Assembly (NCBI GenBank): GCA_946479905.1
Contig: CAMLIA010000080.1
Span: 1-17,114 of the forward strand
Length of the DNA stretch: 17,114 bases
Source of the DNA: an uncultured Frankiales bacterium
GTDB taxonomy: Bacteria > Actinomycetota > Actinomycetes > Mycobacteriales > SCTD01
Direction of reading: 5' to 3'
Position numbers and translations under genes: made by a program. Positions 13,464-17,114 of this stretch are shown here, one piece after another. The notes under the pieces were generated by a model that made no database searches, was not told where the DNA came from, and was given only the letters and a program-made list of their open reading frames with translations. Every line of letters begins with the position of its first letter. The stretch's first letter is position 1.

Positions 13464-14330
13464 ATGCCGATCCGCAAGGCCGTCATCCCCGCCGCCGGCC
13501 TGGGTACCCGCTTCCTGCCCGCCACCAAGGCGGTGCCGAAGGAGATGCTGCCCGTCGTCGACACACCGGCCATCCAGCTGGTCGTGGAGGAGGCGGTCGC
13601 CGCGGGGCTCACGGACGTCCTCCTCGTCAGCGGTCGCACGAAGCGGGCCCTCGAGGACCACTTCGACCGGGTGATCGAGCTCGAGATGACCCTGGAGGCC
13701 AAGGGCGACACCGAGCGGCTCAAGAAGGTGCAGGAGTCCACCCACCTCGGCGACGTGCACTACGTCCGGCAGGGCGACCCGAAGGGCCTGGGGCACGCGA
13801 TCCTCGTCGCCGCCGAGCACGTCGGGAACGAGGCGTTCGCCGTCCTGCTCGGCGACGACCTCATCGACCCGCGCGACCCGCTGCTCACGCAGATGATCGA
13901 GATCCAGGAGGAGCGCGGCGGCAACGTCGTCGCACTGATGGAGGTGCCGCACGATCAGATCTCGATGTACGGCTGCGCTGCCGTCCGGGGGGAGGGGGAC
14001 GTCGTCGAGATCACCGCGCTCGTCGAGAAGCCACCCGTCGACGAGGCGCCCAGCGACCTGGCGGTCATCGGCCGGTACGTCCTGAGCCCGACCGTCTTCG
14101 AGGTGCTCCGCGAGACCCCGCCGGGCCGGGGCGGCGAGATCCAGATCACCGACGCCATGGCCGCGATGATCGGCCGCGAGCCGCTGACCGGTGTGGTGTT
14201 CCGGGGCCGGCGCTACGACACGGGCGACCGGCTCGACTACCTCAAGACCGTCGTGCGGCTCGCCAGCGAGCGCGAGGACCTCGGCCCGCCGCTGCTGGCG
14301 TGGCTGCGCGAGTGGCTGCCGTCGCAGTGA
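13464..14330 (+). CDS. galU: UTP--glucose-1-phosphate uridylyltransferase
   Basis: The 288-residue protein is of full family length. It has the nucleotide-binding loop AAGLGTRFLPATKAVPKEMLP (10-30), QGDPKGLGHAI (103-112), the metal and sugar-phosphate aspartates in LLGDD (128-132), VEKP (187-190) and RRYDTGDRLDYL near the C-terminus. It makes UDP-glucose from glucose-1-phosphate and UTP in the cytoplasm, feeding cell-wall, trehalose and glycan synthesis. ATG 13464 is the family start; no clear Shine-Dalgarno sequence is present, and a -10-like TAGGTT six bases upstream suggests leaderless transcription. The next gene overlaps its stop by four bases (GTGA). Confidence 0.97.
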   Translation: MPIRKAVIPAAGLGTRFLPATKAVPKEMLPVVDTPAIQLVVEEAVAAGLTDVLLVSGRTKRALEDHFDRVIELEMTLEAKGDTERLKKVQESTHLGDVHYVRQGDPKGLGHAILVAAEHVGNEAFAVLLGDDLIDPRDPLLTQMIEIQEERGGNVVALMEVPHDQISMYGCAAVRGEGDVVEITALVEKPPVDEAPSDLAVIGRYVLSPTVFEVLRETPPGRGGEIQITDAMAAMIGREPLTGVVFRGRRYDTGDRLDYLKTVVRLASEREDLGPPLLAWLREWLPSQ

Positions 14331-15532
14331 GGACCGTCGACGAGCACCTCGCGGACATCCTCTCGATCGTGCACCCGCTGTCCTCGCTCGAGGTCGGGCT
14401 GCTCGACGCGCACGGCTGCGTCCTCGCCGAGGACGTCGTCGCGACGACCGCTGTCCCGCCGTACCACGTCGCAGCCGTCGACGGGTACGCCGTGCGCACC
14501 CCTGACGTCGCGGGCGCCCCGGTGGCGCTGCCCGTCGTCGGGGACGTCCTGGCCGGGACCGCGTCGCCGCTGAGCGTGCAGCCGGGACTGACCGTCCGGA
14601 TCAGCGCCGGAGCCCTCATCCCGCAGGGCGCGGACGCCGTCGTGCCGGCCGCGTGGACCGACCGCGGCGTCGCCCAGGTGCGCGTCGACCGGGCCGTCGC
14701 GCCCGGTTCGGGCATCAGTGCCGCGGGGACCGACGTCGCCGCCGGCGAGACCGTCCTGCAGGCCGGCACCCACCTCGGGTCCGCGCAGGTCGGCCTGGCC
14801 GCCGGGGTCGGCCGGTCCCGTCTCGTCGTGCGGCCCCGGCCGCGCGTCGTCGTGCTGTCCACCGGGAGCGAGCTCGTCGAGCCCGGGACACCCGTCGGCC
14901 CCGGCCAGCACCCCGACGCCAACAGCCTCGCGCTGACCACCGCCTGCATCGAGGCGGGCGCCATCGCCTACCGCGTCGGCATCGTCCGCGACGACAACCG
15001 CTCGCTGCTCGACACCCTCGAGGACCAGCTGGTCCGCGCCGACCTGCTCGTGCTCAGCGCCGGGACGTCGCTCTCGTCGTACGACGCCGTGCGCGAGGTG
15101 CTCTCCAGGCTGGGCAAGGTCGCGTTCCAGGACGTCGCCATGGACCCCGGCTCGCTGCACGGCTTCGGGACCATCGGGCCGGACGCGACCCCGGTGTTCG
15201 GGCTGCCGGGCGACGCCGTGGGCGCGCAGGTGTCCTTCGAGGCCTTCGTGCGCCCGGCGCTGCGCCGGATGCTCGGGGTCACCCAGCTCAACCGGCCGAT
15301 GGTGTCGGCCCGCGCCGCTGCCGACCTCACCTCGCCCGCCGGCCGACGCTCGTTCGTGCGGGCCTGGCTGGAGGTCAAGGACGGGGCGTACGTCGTGACC
15401 CCCGTCGCGTCGACGAGCGTCATCGCGGGGCTGTCCCGGGCGAACGCGCTCGCGGTCGTCCCGGAGCCGGTGGAGCACGTCCCGGCGGGGACCGCGGTGC
15501 AGGTCGTGATGCTCGAGCGCCGCGGCCTCTAG
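14327..15532 (+). CDS. glp: MoeA-family gephyrin-like molybdotransferase Glp
   Basis: The 401-residue protein shows the four-domain MoeA layout: VDGYAVR (51-57), PQGADAVVPA, GTDVAAGETVL (134-144), a MogA-like domain with VVVLSTGSELVEPG (174-187), DANSLALTTACIEAGA (197-212), SAGTSLSSYD (244-253), MDPGSLHGFG (272-281) and GLPGDAVGAQVSFE (292-305), then a C-terminal barrel. MoeA inserts molybdate into adenylylated molybdopterin. Several canonical motifs differ: TGA is AGA at 94-96, GGVS is AGTS, PGKP is PGSL, PGNP is PGDA. With a sepX-type gene two genes downstream, this fits Glp, which in corynebacteria acts in cell division through the receptor GlpR. Molybdopterin activity is therefore doubtful. 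It starts GTG, overlapping galU. Confidence 0.9.
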   Translation: MRTVDEHLADILSIVHPLSSLEVGLLDAHGCVLAEDVVATTAVPPYHVAAVDGYAVRTPDVAGAPVALPVVGDVLAGTASPLSVQPGLTVRISAGALIPQGADAVVPAAWTDRGVAQVRVDRAVAPGSGISAAGTDVAAGETVLQAGTHLGSAQVGLAAGVGRSRLVVRPRPRVVVLSTGSELVEPGTPVGPGQHPDANSLALTTACIEAGAIAYRVGIVRDDNRSLLDTLEDQLVRADLLVLSAGTSLSSYDAVREVLSRLGKVAFQDVAMDPGSLHGFGTIGPDATPVFGLPGDAVGAQVSFEAFVRPALRRMLGVTQLNRPMVSARAAADLTSPAGRRSFVRAWLEVKDGAYVVTPVASTSVIAGLSRANALAVVPEPVEHVPAGTAVQVVMLERRGL

Positions 15533-15534
15533 CG

Positions 15535-16137
15535 GTGCCGAGCCCCGGGTGGCCGGCCTCCCTCGTCTGCGGCGACGTCGGGGTGCGACCGTTCCGGCTG
15601 CGCGACGCGTCGACCTGGTCGGAGGTGCGGGTCCGCAACGAGGAGTGGCTCGCTCCGTGGGAGGGCCGGCAGCCGTCGTTGCCGCCCGCGACGTGGGAGG
15701 ACCGGCACAGCCCGGCGTCCTTCGCCGCGATGCTGCGCGCGATGCGCCGGGACTCCCGCGCGGGGCGGAGCCTGCCCTTCGCGGTCGTGCTGCACGGGTC
15801 ACTCGTCGGCCAGGTCACCGTGTCCAACGTGGTGCGTGGCGCTTTCCAGTCGGCCAGCGTCGGCTACTGGGTGGACCGGTCGGCCGCCGGTCGCGGGGTC
15901 GTCCCGACCGCGCTCGCCCTCATCGTGGACCACTGCTTCACGGAGGTCGGGTTGCACCGCATCGAGGCCAACGTGCGGCCCGAGAACGAGCCGTCGCTGC
16001 GGGTGATGCGCAAGCTCGGCTTCCGGGAGGAGGGACTGCACCCCCGGTTCCTGTACATCGACGGCGCGTGGCGCGACCACCTGTGCTTCGCGCTGACGGT
16101 CGAGGACGCACCCGACGGAGTGCTCTCCCGGCTGTGA
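15535..16137 (+). CDS. rimJ: RimJ-type GNAT N-acetyltransferase
   Basis: The 200-residue GNAT-fold protein begins its domain with VRPFRLRDASTWSEVRVRNEEWLAPWE (17-43), as in RimJ/RimL. The acetyl-CoA loop is RSAAGRG (115-121; R/QxxGxG) and the last motif is VRPENEPSLRVMRKLGF (147-163), with RDHLCFALT close to the end. RimJ acetylates the N-terminus of ribosomal protein S5 in E. coli; actinobacterial homologues at this locus carry the same name but the target is unproven. The GTG at 15535 is two bases after the glp stop and no Shine-Dalgarno sequence is seen, so translation is probably coupled. The order galU-glp-rimJ-sepX is conserved in actinobacteria as I recall it. Confidence 0.9.
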   Translation: MPSPGWPASLVCGDVGVRPFRLRDASTWSEVRVRNEEWLAPWEGRQPSLPPATWEDRHSPASFAAMLRAMRRDSRAGRSLPFAVVLHGSLVGQVTVSNVVRGAFQSASVGYWVDRSAAGRGVVPTALALIVDHCFTEVGLHRIEANVRPENEPSLRVMRKLGFREEGLHPRFLYIDGAWRDHLCFALTVEDAPDGVLSRL

Positions 16138-16155
16138 CAGGGGGCGACACACCGG

Positions 16156-16186
16156 GTGACGTCCACGCATCTTTGCGTGAGGTCAC
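16156..16186. promoter_or_regulatory. imperfect dyad in the sepX promoter region
   Basis: GTGAC (16156-16160) pairs with GTCAC (16182-16186) and the inner CACGCA (16164-16169) with TGCGTG (16174-16179) around TCTT; the arms differ by one extra base. It lies immediately before the putative -10 TACCGT (16187-16192), so it spans the -35 region, as repressor or activator sites do. No T run follows, which argues against a terminator for rimJ. Confidence 0.5.
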
Positions 16187-16192
16187 TACCGT
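16187..16192 (+). promoter_or_regulatory. -10-like TACCGT of the sepX gene
   Basis: TACCGT fits TANNNT and is eight bases before the GTG at 16201; with no Shine-Dalgarno sequence in between, a leaderless mRNA is likely. Confidence 0.45.
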
Positions 16193-16200
16193 CAAGTGCC

Positions 16201-17031
16201 GTGGGCTCCGGACTGATCCTCTTCGCGATCGTTCTCGCCTGGCTCATCGTGCTCGTACCCATGGCGCTGCGCAGCCACGACAACTCGACCTACGCCAAGT
16301 CGGCGGACCGCTTCAGCCACGCGATGCGGGTGCTGTCGCGCCGCAGCAGCCGCGACGTCGTCGTCCCGCGCCGCCCGTACTCTTCCCTGGTGGTCTCGGA
16401 AACCCGGTCGGAGCGGCCCGCGCGCATCCCCGAGGAGCGGCTCCCGCTGGAGGTGGCCGAGGACGCGCCGCCGCTGACCCCGGCCCAGCGCCGCTCCCGC
16501 ACCCTCGCCCTGCTGGTCGGCCTCGCCCTCGTGACGCTCGGCCTGGCCCTGGCCGGTCTGCGGATCGCCCTGTTCGGCCACCTGCTGTGCGACCTGCTGG
16601 TCGTCGCCTTCGTCGTCCACTGCCGTCGCCAGGCCGTGCTGCGCGCGCAGCGGCGGGCCGCCCGCCCGCGGCCCCGGGTCGCCGCACCGGTGCGCACCCC
16701 CGTCGCCCGGATCGCGGGCATCCCCGACCGGATGCCGGCCCGCCCGGCGCCGCTGTCGGCGCCGCTGCCGGCTCCCGCCGCCCGCTACGAGGACACGCCG
16801 TCCCCGGCGGCCGCCACGGGCACCGACTCCTGGGACCCGGTGCCGGTCCCGCCGCCGACGTACGTGTCGAAGCCGGTCGCCCCGCGCCGCGAGCCGCGCG
16901 TGCTCGACCTCACCAAGCCGGGCGAGTGGACCGCCGCGCTCGAGGGCGAGGACGTCGGCCTGGACATCCTCGACGACGGCGCCGAGCTGGACGACATTCT
17001 CGAGCGCCGTCGCGCTGCGGGTGACTGGTAG
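16201..17031 (+). CDS. sepX: septal membrane protein SepX / Glp receptor GlpR family
   Basis: The 276-residue protein has an N-terminal membrane helix (about 2-22, ILFAIVLAWLIVLVPMAL) followed by RSHDNSTYAKSADRFSHAMRVLSRR, highly characteristic of this actinobacterial family. Two more membrane helices lie at about 101-121 and 123-141, then comes a long Pro/Ala/Arg-rich, probably disordered cytoplasmic region and a conserved acidic end (VLDLTKPGEWTAALEG to DDILERRRAAGDW). SepX is needed for septum stability in Streptomyces, and GlpR binds Glp in corynebacteria. Glp lies two genes upstream, supporting a working pair. The GTG at 16201 is chosen because the membrane helix starts right there; an upstream in-frame ATG at 16156 lies inside the operator dyad. 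tRNA-Ala follows after 26 bases. Confidence 0.88.
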   Translation: MGSGLILFAIVLAWLIVLVPMALRSHDNSTYAKSADRFSHAMRVLSRRSSRDVVVPRRPYSSLVVSETRSERPARIPEERLPLEVAEDAPPLTPAQRRSRTLALLVGLALVTLGLALAGLRIALFGHLLCDLLVVAFVVHCRRQAVLRAQRRAARPRPRVAAPVRTPVARIAGIPDRMPARPAPLSAPLPAPAARYEDTPSPAAATGTDSWDPVPVPPPTYVSKPVAPRREPRVLDLTKPGEWTAALEGEDVGLDILDDGAELDDILERRRAAGDW

Positions 17032-17034
17032 CCT
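17029..17034 (+). promoter_or_regulatory. possible -10 hexamer TAGCCT for tRNA-Ala
   Basis: TAGCCT overlaps the sepX stop codon and lies 23 bases before the mature tRNA 5' end. It is identical to the hexamer before tRNA-Arg. No clear -35 box is seen. Confidence 0.35.
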
Positions 17035-17057
17035 CCTGGTCCACCGCAACACACCGC

Positions 17058-17114
17058 GGGGCTGTGGCGCAGTCCGGTAGCGCACCTCGTTCGCATCGAG
17101 GGGGTCAGGGGTTC
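17058..17114 (+). tRNA. tRNA-Ala (anticodon CGC), 3' part outside the window
   Basis: Acceptor strand GGGGCTG, D stem GCGC/GCGC, and anticodon stem CCTCG/CGAGG around TTCGCAT with anticodon CGC (17092-17094, reads GCG). The T-stem strand AGGGG and the first TTC of the T loop end the window. The missing 3' part should pair with GGGGCTG. Confidence 0.95.

Noticed and set aside
1..17114. Insertion sequences, CRISPR repeats, phage genes or other signs of recent transfer
   Set aside because: No transposase, regular repeat array or change in base composition was seen; gene order and codon use look like native chromosome.

Overview
The window is very GC-rich and gene-dense. Most of its protein genes start with GTG, many overlap the gene before them by four bases (GTGA), and several promoters look leaderless. 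With the gene families present (MT0933-like antitoxin, Ruc/FmdB zinc ribbon, Glp and SepX/GlpR, FMN-binding electron-transfer protein) this points to the chromosome of a high-GC actinobacterium (Actinomycetota). I cannot name the genus. No insertion sequence, phage gene, CRISPR array or rRNA is visible. The blocks mscL, ruc, 5-formyltetrahydrofolate cyclo-ligase, galU, moeA/glp, rimJ, sepX follow an order I recall from the Mycobacterium tuberculosis Rv0985c-Rv0996 region, so much of this is a conserved core neighbourhood with insertions.

Left part (1-4600), mostly minus strand: the start of a CysQ-type phosphatase, tRNA-Arg(CCT), a 65-residue MT0933-like antitoxin, a 52-residue plus-strand gene squeezed between antitoxin and mscL, and mscL with a zinc-ribbon-like tail. 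A four-gene minus-strand operon follows: ruc (FmdB-type zinc ribbon), methylthioadenosine phosphorylase, a SAF-domain membrane-anchored protein and an alkyl-DHAP-synthase-like FAD oxidase. It is preceded by a near-perfect CIRCE operator, the HrcA heat-shock site.

Middle part (4601-8788), plus strand: a two-component system (OmpR-type regulator and kinase), then a ferric-reductase-like flavocytochrome, a membrane-anchored protein with a covalent-FMN motif, and a four-helix membrane protein with histidines on the predicted outer face. An 11-bp-period direct repeat lies just upstream of the reductase, where such a regulator would bind. Together these look like a regulated electron path from NAD(P)H across the membrane to an extracytoplasmic flavin.

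Next (8789-10983): a VOC-fold metalloenzyme gene under two nested inverted repeats, a DUF2855 gene with a leaderless-type promoter, and, convergent to it, a beta-carbonic anhydrase coupled to the cyclo-ligase.

Right part (11541-17114), plus strand: a membrane diguanylate cyclase (Cache-like sensor, HAMP, GAF, GGEEF), galU, a MoeA/Glp paralogue whose catalytic motifs are altered, a RimJ-type acetyltransferase, a sepX/glpR-type septal membrane protein behind a dyad operator, and the start of tRNA-Ala(CGC). The Glp-SepX pairing suggests a cell-division module next to UDP-glucose synthesis. No stretch above 300 bases lacks a gene.
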